A stretch of DNA of 64,000 bases from JBCCTX01 sp964468435 (GTDB lineage: Bacteria; Bacteroidota; Bacteroidia; J057), in assembly GCA_964468435.1 (NCBI GenBank), contig CAYXVE010000006.1:82761-146760 (forward strand). The letters run 5' to 3'. The notes beneath the pieces are model-generated. The model worked only from the letters and a program-made list of their open reading frames with translations. It had not been told where the DNA came from and did not search any database. Positions within the stretch are counted from its first letter, which is position 1; every line of letters begins with the position of its first letter. The position numbers and the translations under genes are program-made. Of the stretch, positions 9,324-18,168 are shown one piece after another.

Positions 9324-10337
9324 TTATTTACTTCCTGCGTATTTTCCATAAAGAAACCGCCCCTCTTGTTTTTCTCCGGAAGCCAGCTTTAAAATTCCTT
9401 CCCCATGGACGCGACCAGAATTAAATTCACCTTCATATACTTTACCATCAGGATAGTGATATACTCCATGACCATGTCTTTTATCCATATACCACGAACC
9501 ATCATAAACGCTACCATCACTGTATGTATAGGTTCCATGTCCGTGCTTACGACCATTTAGCCACTCTCCTTCATACATGTCATCATTGGAATAAGTCAAT
9601 AATCCTCGACCGTTGTATCTTCCATTTCTGAATTCACCTTTATAATGAGATCCCCCTTCAGAAATAATAATACCATATCCATTCATATTATTATTTGTCC
9701 ATTCACCATCATATACTACCCCCGAAGGGAATATCATCTTACCTTTCCCTTCTTTTTTGCCATTTAACCAATTTCCCTCATACACCTTACCATCTGGATA
9801 TTCACATCTGCCAAATCCATTTCTTTTGTTGTTACTATACTCCCCCTGGTACACCGTTCCATCTTCGTAAAAGTAGTGAGCTTGTCCCTCTACAACTCCA
9901 TCTGTCCAAATACCGGCTATTTCTGATCCGTTCTTCAGGGTAAGTTTTCCCTTTCCGTTAGGCTGATCATTTTTCCATTCTCCATCGTGTGTGGCTCCAT
10001 CGTGATAATGATAAGTTCCATCTCCTTCCATGAGCCCCTTATGGAATTCCCCTATGTATTTATCTCCATTGCGATAGGTATAAATGCCTTCTCCATGCAT
10101 TTCATCATTTTGCCACTCACCTTCATACAAATCGCCAGTAAATATCTTATAAGTACCAAAACCATGACGTTTTCCACTTCTCCATTCTCCATCATATTTA
10201 TCTCCGTTGGGATAAGTGTATATCCCCTTACCTGTATCACAATCGCCTTTGATACATTGGGCAGTCAAAAACTCTGGGACAATAACAAATATCAGCGCAA
10301 TGGGGAGTAAGTATTGTTTAGTAAAGCAACCTATCAT
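9324..10337 (-). CDS. Secreted MORN-repeat protein
   Basis: A 337-residue protein made almost wholly of MORN repeats. After an N-terminal hydrophobic segment (YLLPIALIFVIV, then cleavage probably near TAQC, so a lipoprotein-like Cys is possible but there is no clean lipobox) come 13 repeats of 23 residues, each with the pattern G-x-G-x-Y-x-Y-x-D/N-G-x-x-Y-x-G-E-W. The only non-repeat sequence is the short head and the last six residues. MORN repeats form extended beta-hairpin ribbons and in eukaryotes contact lipids or proteins; the bacterial role is unknown. The gene has its own terminator and stands apart from its neighbours. Confidence 0.85.
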   Translation of the reverse strand: MIGCFTKQYLLPIALIFVIVPEFLTAQCIKGDCDTGKGIYTYPNGDKYDGEWRSGKRHGFGTYKIFTGDLYEGEWQNDEMHGEGIYTYRNGDKYIGEFHKGLMEGDGTYHYHDGATHDGEWKNDQPNGKGKLTLKNGSEIAGIWTDGVVEGQAHYFYEDGTVYQGEYSNNKRNGFGRCEYPDGKVYEGNWLNGKKEGKGKMIFPSGVVYDGEWTNNNMNGYGIIISEGGSHYKGEFRNGRYNGRGLLTYSNDDMYEGEWLNGRKHGHGTYTYSDGSVYDGSWYMDKRHGHGVYHYPDGKVYEGEFNSGRVHGEGILKLASGEKQEGRFLYGKYAGSK

Positions 10338-10659
10338 AAACTCTTCAGAATAATATTTTTATATGATTTAAAATTACAATCTGACGTGATGTATTGTACA
10401 CTAATCCGAAAAATAATCTTACATATATAAAGTTTGTTGAATTTACGTTTTCGAACTATGACCAGAGTGGACATCCTATAATGAAAACGAACCATTCAAA
10501 CCATATTTTTCACGATTAATGTAAATACAAGCTCATAATTGTACCGCGTATCGAATATACTAAAAATATCATAATATACCAAAAATATATAGTCTATTTT
10601 TCGTACCTAAATGTAGTCATGATTTTTAATTACCTTCAAAGGATAAAATCATTTTTACC
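10338..10659. other. AT-rich intergenic stretch
   Basis: Upstream of the MORN gene. No open frame of note, no RNA gene and no complete TAnnTTTG box in the minus-strand orientation could be made out; it presumably holds the MORN promoter. Confidence 0.4.
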
Positions 10660-10887
10660 TTAAAACCTTACATTGGATCTGTAATGTTTAGCGATATTTC
10701 TTAGAACACTGAGTACATTATCAGTTGATCCTTCAATCAGATTAAGACTAACCAAAGACTTCAGCAATGCGAGGAGAGCAGAAAAAAGTCCTAAAAGTGC
10801 TAAGACTATTATTTTACCAGTGAGAATTTGTCTACGGTCGATGGATAAAATAAGTATGTTTTCCAGCGTATGTTGAACTTCGATCAT
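10660..10887 (-). CDS. Possible small membrane protein
   Basis: A 75-residue frame starting with ATG at 10887 in an otherwise empty 705-base interval. Residues about 24-50 form a hydrophobic segment (IIVLALLGLFSALLALL) that could cross the membrane once; the tail is basic. I recognise no family. There is no ribosome-binding site, but that is usual here. It may equally be a chance frame in AT-rich DNA, and only conservation would settle it. Confidence 0.3.
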   Translation of the reverse strand: MIEVQHTLENILILSIDRRQILTGKIIVLALLGLFSALLALLKSLVSLNLIEGSTDNVLSVLRNIAKHYRSNVRF

Positions 10888-11042
10888 TTACCCACTTTTA
10901 CTGAGAAGAATCAAATATTTTTATTAAATGCAATATTGAAATCTGTGGATATTCTTTCATACATATGCTCACACAATTTAGTTCAAAACATGTGGAAACT
11001 ATAGTGTTTTTTTATATTTTATATGTGTAAATCATACCATTT

Positions 11043-11957
11043 ATGTTTCTAAAAAGATTGCTATATCTTTATATATTATTTCTGATTTCCATCTCAAGAC
11101 TTTGCGGGCAGGCTTCTGGATTGACCGACTTTGACCTCTGGGCTCAACGGATGAACTGGGATGGCATTACGCCATGGAAGTATCTATTGACGATTTCACC
11201 TGGATTTATGGGGCCTAATGCACTGCCGGTTCCCAGACTCCAACAAGGCAGGATAGATTCCGGTTTTGTCGTTGAAATACGTCCTGAGTACCATCACAGT
11301 TCTGGGGATCAAACATATGATCTCTATGGAAGAGTCTATGTGCCACTTGTACAGGACAGGATTGCCGTTGAGGGTTATATGGTCTTTTATGAGTGGTACA
11401 AGATAGATCCAGAAACCCTTATTGCCAGAAGTGCCCGCACGCCTGATGGAAAAGGCAATGCTGTTGGCGATGTATATCTCACCGCAATATTCCAGCTACT
11501 TCAGGAAAGGAAAAGACGCCCAGGTATTGCGCTTGATGTTACGCTAAAGACGGCTTCAGGAGGAGCACTAATGGATGCAAGATACAACGATGCAGCAGGC
11601 TACTACTTTAACATCTCATCAGGTAAGAATTTGGGCTTAAATGAAAAAAAAAGCCATTTTTTGAGGCTACATGCCATGCTGGGCTTTTATGTATGGCAGA
11701 TTTATGCCGAAAATCTGCAACAAAATGACGCGCTTTCTTACGGACTTGGTGCAGCTTTGCATATCCGTCAATGGTCAATAACCCAATCGATATCAGGCTA
11801 TCAGGGGTATCTAGACAACGGGGACCACCCGGTTACCTACCAGATTGATGTCAATACGCGTCTCAACATGTTAGGTTATGGAATCGGTTACACTACAGGT
11901 ATCAGGGATTTTCCCTATCATAGCTTCCGTTTCTCGACCTTTTTTTATCTACGATAA
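11043..11957 (+). CDS. Predicted outer-membrane beta-barrel protein, unknown function
   Basis: A 304-residue protein that I cannot assign to a named family. The N-terminus is a signal peptide (LYLYILFLISISRLCGQA, cleavage near residue 22). The rest alternates short amphipathic strands rich in Tyr, Phe, Arg and Asp separated by turns, and the chain ends in FRFSTFFYLR, an aromatic terminal strand of the kind that closes outer-membrane barrels. It lacks a TonB box and plug. Its stop codon (11955-11957) is directly followed by the ATG of the DUF2851 gene, so the two are almost certainly one transcript. Confidence 0.7.
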   Translation: MFLKRLLYLYILFLISISRLCGQASGLTDFDLWAQRMNWDGITPWKYLLTISPGFMGPNALPVPRLQQGRIDSGFVVEIRPEYHHSSGDQTYDLYGRVYVPLVQDRIAVEGYMVFYEWYKIDPETLIARSARTPDGKGNAVGDVYLTAIFQLLQERKRRPGIALDVTLKTASGGALMDARYNDAAGYYFNISSGKNLGLNEKKSHFLRLHAMLGFYVWQIYAENLQQNDALSYGLGAALHIRQWSITQSISGYQGYLDNGDHPVTYQIDVNTRLNMLGYGIGYTTGIRDFPYHSFRFSTFFYLR

Positions 11958-13277
11958 ATGAATACACTACAAACTGCCTTAAGTGAAACGCTTCTTCATT
12001 TCGCATGGGAAAAATGCTATTTTGACATTCGAAATCTGAAAACGCTGGATGGTAGATCATTACAAATACTAAATACAGGAAGGTATAATCGCGACCAGGG
12101 GCCAGATTTCCTGAATGCATCTATTAAGATCGGCGATGTAACCTGGCATGGAAATGTAGAAATCCACGTCGACGCTGTGGACTGGTATCGGCATAGCCAT
12201 CACGAAGACCCTTTATTCAATACCACGATCCTGCATGTGGTCTGGTTAAGTAAAGGCGAGCCTGTCGTCCGGTCAGATCAGACCGTGATTCCAGAATTGC
12301 AGATTGGTGAACGCATAGACCCTGCAATGCTACAACGCTATGATCAGCTCAGGCTGGCTGAAAATGCTATAGCTTGTCAAAATCAGTATCGTGGAGTCCC
12401 GGAGTTTATCCGGAGAAACTGGATTGAGCGACTTGCTATCGACCGCATACAGCAGAAAGCTGTTGTGATCGAACAGTCGCTGACTGACAGTCAGCATGAC
12501 TGGGAGCAGGTGCTATGGGAACAACTCGCCGCTATGATGGGCGGCCCCGTCAACAAAGCTGCCTTTTTGCAGCTAGCCAGGAATATTCCCTATAAAATCC
12601 TTCAGAAATATACAGATCGCCTATTCAAACTGGAAGCGCTGCTGTTTGGAGGAATTGGATTGCTCATACAGTCTACCCCAAATGGTAGTAAAACCGATTC
12701 TCATCCGGATCATTATTATTTTCAAATCTATCTCGAATGGCAGTTTTTATCCGACAAATACGGGCTAAAAGATCTGCCTATACTTCCCATCAAAAAACTT
12801 CGAATGCGACCTGCAGCTTTTCCTACGATCCGGATTGCTCAACTAGCACATATTCTTCATCAATTTTCCCCCCTCACTTCGCTACTCTCAAAAGAAGTAT
12901 ATCAATGCTTTTTACGTGATCCCATCAAAGTGTCTACTTACTGGCACACACACTATCAGTTTTTTGAACCGAAACCTGCCCAGGCTAAAAATCTAGGAAA
13001 ACAACAGAAACATATCCTTTTGACCAATGTCATCATCCCTTATTTTTGGCTTTATTACCGCTTTCACGGCAGGACAGGCCTGGATGAGATGATCACAGAA
13101 GCCCTATCTGAACTTGCTGCAGAAAACAACCGTATTACACGAATGTTTACAGATCTGGACGAGATCAATCCTGACGCGCTATACTCACAGGGCCTGATAC
13201 AGCTCTATAAAACCTATTGCAGCGAAAAGCGGTGTTTGGAATGTGCTATAGGATGTAAAATAATTGCTGTGAAATAA
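11958..13277 (+). CDS. DUF2851 family protein
   Basis: A 439-residue cytoplasmic protein of the DUF2851 family, which is common in Bacteroidota and has no assigned function. The family's hallmark opening is clear: LQILNTGRYNRDQGPDFLNA, then WHGNVEIHV and DWYRHSHHEDPLFN, followed by ILHVVW. These conserved Asp, His and Glu residues have the look of a nuclease-type core, which is inference only. The C-terminus carries the Cys pair SEKRCLECAIGC. The gene begins at the base after the stop of the preceding barrel gene and is convergent with the symporter gene. Confidence 0.88.
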   Translation: MNTLQTALSETLLHFAWEKCYFDIRNLKTLDGRSLQILNTGRYNRDQGPDFLNASIKIGDVTWHGNVEIHVDAVDWYRHSHHEDPLFNTTILHVVWLSKGEPVVRSDQTVIPELQIGERIDPAMLQRYDQLRLAENAIACQNQYRGVPEFIRRNWIERLAIDRIQQKAVVIEQSLTDSQHDWEQVLWEQLAAMMGGPVNKAAFLQLARNIPYKILQKYTDRLFKLEALLFGGIGLLIQSTPNGSKTDSHPDHYYFQIYLEWQFLSDKYGLKDLPILPIKKLRMRPAAFPTIRIAQLAHILHQFSPLTSLLSKEVYQCFLRDPIKVSTYWHTHYQFFEPKPAQAKNLGKQQKHILLTNVIIPYFWLYYRFHGRTGLDEMITEALSELAAENNRITRMFTDLDEINPDALYSQGLIQLYKTYCSEKRCLECAIGCKIIAVK

Positions 13278-13326
13278 TCAGCGCTAATCACAAGCTCTCT
13301 TCTTACCTTTAGGCTAAACAAACAAT

Positions 13327-13350
13327 GATGTTCCAAACAACATCTTCGTT
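13327..13350. terminator. Weak hairpin between convergent genes
   Basis: GATGTT (13327-13332) pairs with AACATC (13339-13344) around CCAAAC and is followed by TTCGTTTT. It lies between the convergent DUF2851 and symporter genes. Six A/T-rich pairs make this a marginal terminator. Confidence 0.35.
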
Positions 13351-13394
13351 TTAGCTGGGCAATCAAGAGGCTTCTGCGTCAGAAATTGGGATAA

Positions 13395-14684
13395 TCATCC
13401 AGGTATTACATCCCTATCCAGTCGTATATTGACGATTTCGCCTTCCGATTTAGCCATGACCATGGTCAGTGTGAGATCCCCTATGATATTGATCGTTGTG
13501 CGGCACATATCCAGAATACGGTCCAGACCGAAAATCAGTGCTATACCTGTCTCAGGTACCCCAATCGTGCTCAGGACGAGTGCTAATGTGATCATACCCG
13601 CGCCGGGTACACCAGCAGCTCCAACAGAGGCCAGAGTAGCAGTCAGAATAACTGTCAATTGCTGCATGATCGTCAGATCGATCCCAAATACCTGAGCGAT
13701 GAAGATCGCTGCCACAGCCTGGTACAGGGCTGTACCGTCCATGTTGATAGTGGCTCCCAAAGGGAGCACAAAACTCGTTATCTGACGAGAGACTCCCAGG
13801 TTTTTCTCTGCTACGTTCATACTGATGGGGAGTGTAGCACTACTTGAACTTGTACTAAAAGCCAATACGATCGCTTCTTTGATGGCCCGGATAAACATCA
13901 GGGGATTCTTTTGGACATAAAATCGTATAAAAGCAAAATGTGTGATCATTACGTGAAGTAATAATCCAACTACTACAATTATTGCGTATTTGAAAAGCAA
14001 TAGCAATATATCCAGACCCAGCTGCGATACGACACCTACCATCAGCGCAAATACCCCATAAGGTGCAGTTTCCATCGCCAGGGTAACCATCTTGATGACG
14101 GCATCATTGAGGCCGTCAAAGGCCTTGATCAGCGTGAGTGCTTTATCTTTATCGATGAGGGTAATGGTAATTCCCAGAAAAAGGGAGAAGAAAATGACAC
14201 CCAACATATCTCCTTCAGTCAATGCTTGAAAGGGATTGGTGGGAACCAGACGAATCAGCAGATCAATGATTTTTTCAAATTCGCTTTTGGAAGCCATGTC
14301 CAATGCACCCACCGTTTTCTCAGCAGCCTGATCCTGGTATTGAGAAACCAGTTGATCCTTGGTTTCAGCAGCTAGCCCCTTGCCAGGATTGCCAATGTTG
14401 GCAATACATATACCGATTACAGCTGCTACTGCTGTAGTCAGCATGAAAAAAGCAAAAGCTTTTAGCCCCATTTTTCCCACTTTACGGATATCTCCCAGGC
14501 TTGCTGCTCCCAGGATTAGCGATACCAGTACAAGAGGGACTACCAGCATCTTTACCAAACGAATGAAGATCGTCCCGATCCAATCGAGATAGACAGTATA
14601 TTCCTGAAGCCCAAACTGGTTGAAAAGTAACCCAACGATGATCCCCAGAACCATCCCAATGAGAATTTTCGTGTATAATTTCAT
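13395..14684 (-). CDS. Dicarboxylate/amino acid:cation symporter (SDF family)
   Basis: A 429-residue inner-membrane carrier of the sodium/proton:dicarboxylate (DAACS, GltP/DctA-like) family, which imports glutamate, aspartate or C4-dicarboxylates with cations. Family landmarks are the serine-rich re-entrant loop AFSTSSSSATLPISM, the cation-binding stretch GATINMDGTALYQ, the second re-entrant hairpin ASVGAAGVPGAGM, and the C-terminal DRILDMCRTTINIIGD. About eight membrane segments are present. The long periplasmic insert between the third and fourth segments (AETKDQLVSQYQDQ) is variable in the family. Substrate cannot be fixed by eye. It reads away from the membrane-protein gene upstream with a 69-base gap. 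Confidence 0.92.
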   Translation of the reverse strand: MKLYTKILIGMVLGIIVGLLFNQFGLQEYTVYLDWIGTIFIRLVKMLVVPLVLVSLILGAASLGDIRKVGKMGLKAFAFFMLTTAVAAVIGICIANIGNPGKGLAAETKDQLVSQYQDQAAEKTVGALDMASKSEFEKIIDLLIRLVPTNPFQALTEGDMLGVIFFSLFLGITITLIDKDKALTLIKAFDGLNDAVIKMVTLAMETAPYGVFALMVGVVSQLGLDILLLLFKYAIIVVVGLLLHVMITHFAFIRFYVQKNPLMFIRAIKEAIVLAFSTSSSSATLPISMNVAEKNLGVSRQITSFVLPLGATINMDGTALYQAVAAIFIAQVFGIDLTIMQQLTVILTATLASVGAAGVPGAGMITLALVLSTIGVPETGIALIFGLDRILDMCRTTINIIGDLTLTMVMAKSEGEIVNIRLDRDVIPG

Positions 14685-14753
14685 GTAGTATGCATATTGT
14701 TAGCCTCCCGGTATGACTTCCTTTTGTGATCACTAGGTGATCTGCCAGCGTGA

Positions 14754-16076
14754 TCAGGAATTGCGTCCCGGGATCTTCTTCGAAGATACAAGATATTCAT
14801 TCAAATTGAAAGTCTCATATACAACCACAACTGATACCAGTACAGGTACCATCATATAATAGATAAACGGCAAGGCATAAAGGTGATAAAAAACAGTCAG
14901 GTATAGCTGTAAGCTGAGTAAAAGAAACAGGCGGTAGTCGATCCTTTTTTTGAAAAGCGGATACAATAGGCCCATGATCAGTGATATCGTCAATGACCCA
15001 ACGATCTGAGTAAGGGTAAGGGCCTTAAGTCGTGCTACCGGTTCTCCTGGCCAATAATCAAAGAAAAAACGACCCAGTCCTATTCCCCATGATAAAACTC
15101 CAGGTCTGCCTTCGGGAGTGAACCAAGGCTCATAACTCCATGCTTTCTGACTTACTCCTGCATGATGTTCTAATCCCTGTGTAAAAATAGTAGTATCCTG
15201 TATCCAGAAGGGGAAAACATACAGGATGAGTACTCCTGCTGCAGTAATTCCCATTACAGTAAGTGCATGGGTACGTCCTTCCTCTTTCCAGGCAATATAT
15301 GCATACAAAGGTAACCAAAGAACCAGGGAATATCTCGAAAGCAGACACAGCAAAATCCCTATTGCTCTAAGTCCTAGGGATCTGTTCATTACAGAAACTG
15401 CCAGCAGCATATAATAAGCAGCAATTAAGATCTCTACAGTATGTCCCAATACCTGCGGTTCGTGGATAATAAGCTGATAAAGATAGTAAAGTAGCAAGGC
15501 TGCGGGAATCCACTTCACTCCTGCAAACATCCTGCTATTTCCTATTTTCCATACAAATACCAACGATATGATCAACCAAATACCCATAGCAACCCAGCGA
15601 TCATCAAATTGCCACAGTTCTGAGAAAAAAAAAGGTCCCCAATGCAAAGGCATATATGGAGAAAATAAAGGATAACCAAAATCTGTAAAGGTTTGATAAG
15701 GCGTCTCTCTTTCCCAGAAAAATTTTCTGACCATCCATTCAATTTGGGGAATGATATCCGATTGAGTGAGAGATATTGGATAGGTCTCAAAAACTTGTGT
15801 AAGTCCATGGATGAGATATACAGAACCTCCCGTAAACAGTATTAGTAACCCTACCGGCTGCCAGATAGGTACTGATGAATTGCTTTGTTTGGGAGCAGGA
15901 ATGAATAATACCGCAAGAAGCGGCACCAGCGCCATCAGTACCCCCAGAATAAAAAGCCATCCTTCATTGAAGTTACTCTGCGGCGGTGACGCCCGCCCAA
16001 AGGTCATCAAAGCGATCTGACCCCAGCACATGGCAGCACATAATAGCCCTAACCGGATTGACCAGACTCTGTTCAT
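14754..16076 (-). CDS. Polytopic membrane protein, probable GT-C-like transferase
   Basis: About 440 residues with roughly eleven hydrophobic segments. The longer frame begins at a TTG at 16109; I prefer the first ATG at 16076 (protein start MNRVWSIRLG). It has the look of GT-C glycosyltransferases: a periplasmic loop after the second segment with acidic residues (SLTQSDIIPQIEWM) followed by aromatic-rich FGYPLFSPYMPLHWGP, then LLCLLSRYSLVLWLPLY. The same landmarks, in the same order, occur in the truncated gene at 62921, so the two are paralogs. No substrate can be named. It is divergent from the UbiA-like gene. Confidence 0.65.
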   Translation of the reverse strand: MNRVWSIRLGLLCAAMCWGQIALMTFGRASPPQSNFNEGWLFILGVLMALVPLLAVLFIPAPKQSNSSVPIWQPVGLLILFTGGSVYLIHGLTQVFETYPISLTQSDIIPQIEWMVRKFFWERETPYQTFTDFGYPLFSPYMPLHWGPFFFSELWQFDDRWVAMGIWLIISLVFVWKIGNSRMFAGVKWIPAALLLYYLYQLIIHEPQVLGHTVEILIAAYYMLLAVSVMNRSLGLRAIGILLCLLSRYSLVLWLPLYAYIAWKEEGRTHALTVMGITAAGVLILYVFPFWIQDTTIFTQGLEHHAGVSQKAWSYEPWFTPEGRPGVLSWGIGLGRFFFDYWPGEPVARLKALTLTQIVGSLTISLIMGLLYPLFKKRIDYRLFLLLSLQLYLTVFYHLYALPFIYYMMVPVLVSVVVVYETFNLNEYLVSSKKIPGRNS

Positions 16077-16221
16077 GTTTAAATATAGGAAATAAATATA
16101 TCGTCTCAAGCTAGAATAAACATCACGAATGTATGAATCTAATAATATAATGAAACCTTACATTAAATTCTTGCATTAATTTTTTTACCACATTTTGTAT
16201 CTTTCCACCTTTGCAGATTCT

Positions 16222-17085
16222 ATGGAACATTACCTCAGGTTGATGCGTCCCCATCAGTGGGTGAAAAATGGATTCCTGTACCTACCAGCTTTCTTTGCAC
16301 AGCGGTTTACAGAGTTGGACCTCATTGGGAATACTACTCTAGCCGTTATGGGGTTCTCATTAATTGCAAGCAGTATATACATCCTCAATGACTATCGAGA
16401 CCGGGAAGACGACAGGCTTCATCCCAGAAAGAAGCATAGGCCTCTGGCTGCAGAAACAGTTAAGGTCTCTACAGCCCTAACCTTAATGGGAGGATTATTT
16501 GTACTCGGTGTGGGCATACTCTTTTACCTGGGCCGAGATTGCCTCTTCCTGGGTCTGGTATATGTTATCATCAACATCCTCTACAGTTTTTTCCTAAAGC
16601 ATGTACCGATCATAGATCTCTATGTCATTGCAGCGGGTTTTGTTCTTCGCATCTGGCTAGGAGCAGCCGTGGGCTATATACCTCTTTCGATGTGGATTAT
16701 CCTGATGACATTTCTGCTGGCCATATTCATAGGACTGGCCAAGCGCAGAGAAGATGTAATGCTTGCCTCAGAGGGAAAGAAAGTACGAAAGTCTATCGAT
16801 GGATACAATCTACCTTTCATCAATGGAACCATGATGATTATGGCCTCGGTATTGATCGTATCCTATATTTCCTACACGATCTCTCCTGATACCCAAGCCA
16901 AATTTGACAATCCCTATCTCTACATCACTGTATTTTTTGTCATTCTCGGCATCCTGAGATATATGCAGATTACCTTTGTAGAAGAAAAAAGTGGTAACCC
17001 TACTGACGTTCTGTTCAGGGATCTGTTTTTGCAGTTAACCATCATCGGGTGGATCTTGACTTTTGTGATCTTGATTTATCTGTAG
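16222..17085 (+). CDS. UbiA-family decaprenyl-phosphate phosphoribosyltransferase-like protein
   Basis: An integral membrane prenyltransferase of the UbiA superfamily, closest in appearance to the enzymes that transfer phosphoribose to polyprenyl phosphate (mycobacterial Rv3806c type) for arabinose-type sugar donors. The first Asp-rich motif is NDYRDREDDRLHPRKKHRP, preceded by the typical opening LRLMRPHQWVKNGFLYLP. The second conserved region reads LAKRREDVML and DGYNLPFIN. Around eight membrane segments are visible. The open frame extends upstream to a TTG at 16195; I chose the ATG at 16222 because family proteins start just before the RPHQW motif. It has no partner genes nearby (no DprE pair), so its product's use is unclear. 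Confidence 0.85.
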   Translation: MEHYLRLMRPHQWVKNGFLYLPAFFAQRFTELDLIGNTTLAVMGFSLIASSIYILNDYRDREDDRLHPRKKHRPLAAETVKVSTALTLMGGLFVLGVGILFYLGRDCLFLGLVYVIINILYSFFLKHVPIIDLYVIAAGFVLRIWLGAAVGYIPLSMWIILMTFLLAIFIGLAKRREDVMLASEGKKVRKSIDGYNLPFINGTMMIMASVLIVSYISYTISPDTQAKFDNPYLYITVFFVILGILRYMQITFVEEKSGNPTDVLFRDLFLQLTIIGWILTFVILIYL

Positions 17086-17126
17086 AGATTGTTGGACAGG
17101 CAGGAGGACTATGAGTCATTACATCG

Positions 17127-17168
17127 TCGCAATATTCTTCATCGCAACATTGAGGGATTCGCAATATT
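17127..17168. repeat. Three direct repeats of TCGCAAYATT upstream of the yceD promoter
   Basis: TCGCAATATT at 17127, TCGCAACATT at 17142 and TCGCAATATT at 17159, spaced 15 and 17 bases apart, end 25 bases before the -33 element of the yceD-rpmF promoter. The arrangement suits a bound regulator, but none is known. Confidence 0.5.
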
Positions 17169-17193
17169 AAGGGTTTATAGATCTCATGAAAAT

Positions 17194-17224
17194 TTGGCAA
17201 TGTATACTTTTCCTGTTAAATTTG
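17194..17224 (+). promoter_or_regulatory. Bacteroidota-type promoter of yceD-rpmF
   Basis: A TTG at 17194-17196 and a TAAATTTG at 17217-17224 are separated by 20 bases, matching the primary sigma consensus of this phylum (TTG, then 17-23 bases, then TAnnTTTG). Transcription would start near 17231, about 15 bases before the yceD ATG. Confidence 0.75.
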
Positions 17225-17245
17225 CCCCCCGAAAGATGATAGGTC

Positions 17246-17800
17246 ATGGACAAAGACAAGTCCTTTGAAAGGCAGTATTCGCTAAACGTCGCAAGAATCA
17301 AGCTGGGGAAGAGCCAGGAGAGATTCGAAGTTGAAAAAGATTTTTTTAAACGATTCGAGCAAGATACTATCCAGGATGCAAAGGTAGTTGCTATACTGGA
17401 CGTCGTCAAAAATACATCTCATCTGGATGTAGATTTCCATTTTCAGGGAAAAGTGGAGATTCCTTGTGATAGATGTGGCCAGCTATATGAGCATCCTATT
17501 GATGAACGGCAACGTATTTTTTATGCCTTTGATGAAGAAATGAAGTTTGAAGGCTATGAGGTTATGTATGTCAATTCGCAAGAACCTTATTTGTCTATTG
17601 TTCAGGAGTTGTATGATTTCATATATCTTGCTATACCTCTGAGAAGGGTTCCTAAAACAGATATACATCTCTGCGACCCTGAGATTTTGAAAAAGTTGGG
17701 CCTGGATGAGCAAGGAAACCCACTTTCAACGAAGGATGAGAAAGAGGAGATAGACCCACGCTGGGAAAAGCTTAAAAAGCTTAGAGATCAAATGGAGTAG
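17246..17800 (+). CDS. YceD/DUF177 family protein
   Basis: A 184-residue cytoplasmic protein of the YceD (DUF177) family, which is nearly always encoded just before rpmF; plant and bacterial relatives act in 23S rRNA maturation, so a ribosome-assembly role is likely. Key features are the strand VDFHFQGKVEIPCDRCGQLYEHPI with the conserved Cys-x-x-Cys pair, and the segment LYDFIYLAIPLRRVP. The C-terminal DPRWEKLKKLRDQM is the usual family ending before L32. A good promoter lies directly upstream, and rpmF begins 71 bases after the stop. Confidence 0.9.
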   Translation: MDKDKSFERQYSLNVARIKLGKSQERFEVEKDFFKRFEQDTIQDAKVVAILDVVKNTSHLDVDFHFQGKVEIPCDRCGQLYEHPIDERQRIFYAFDEEMKFEGYEVMYVNSQEPYLSIVQELYDFIYLAIPLRRVPKTDIHLCDPEILKKLGLDEQGNPLSTKDEKEEIDPRWEKLKKLRDQME

Positions 17801-17871
17801 TAAAAGATGAAAACTGCCCAAGAAAATAATATTGTATTCACTCATACGTAATAGTATAAATATATTTTACA

Positions 17872-18063
17872 ATGGCGCATCCAAAGCGTAAGATTTCCAA
17901 GCAAAGACGAAACAAGCGTCGCACACACTTAAAGCTAAAGCCCAGAGCATATTATCTGGACCCTGTAAGTGGTGAGCCAACGTTATATCACAGGGTATGC
18001 CTGGAGAGTGGTTACTATCGTGGAAGACAGGTAATCGAAGGAGAAGATGAGAATTTTGCGTAA
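17872..18063 (+). CDS. rpmF: 50S ribosomal protein L32, zinc-ligand-free form
   Basis: A 63-residue basic protein of the large ribosomal subunit. The opening AHPKRKISKQRRNKRRTH is the conserved L32 head, and ESGYYRGRQVI is the conserved tail. Most L32 proteins, including those of many Bacteroidota, carry two Cys pairs forming a zinc ribbon between these blocks. Here the first pair is replaced by residues around YLDPVSGEP, and only one Cys (in HRVCLESG) remains, so the protein cannot bind zinc in the usual way. Its place after yceD is the standard one, which argues that this is the principal L32 and not a spare copy. Confidence 0.95.
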   Translation: MAHPKRKISKQRRNKRRTHLKLKPRAYYLDPVSGEPTLYHRVCLESGYYRGRQVIEGEDENFA

Positions 18064-18112
18064 AGAAATTTGAGTTTACGGCTTTCATCGGGCGTTGCTC
18101 TATAAAAACATG

Positions 18113-18136
18113 GCCCTCATATGTGAGGGCTATATT
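18113..18136. terminator. Terminator between rpmF and nuoF
   Basis: GCCCTCA (18113-18119) pairs with TGAGGGC (18124-18130) around TATG, followed by TATATTTTAA on the plus strand. On the minus strand a run of T residues follows from the AAAAA upstream, so it can serve both convergent genes. Confidence 0.75.
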
Positions 18137-18168
18137 TTAATGCCTGATTTTTGCTCATTTTCCTATGC

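Noticed and set aside
17835..17868. Separate promoter for rpmF (TATATTTT box)
   Set aside because: The box has a mismatch at the G and the nearest TTG is 26 bases away, too far; rpmF is more simply read from the yceD promoter.
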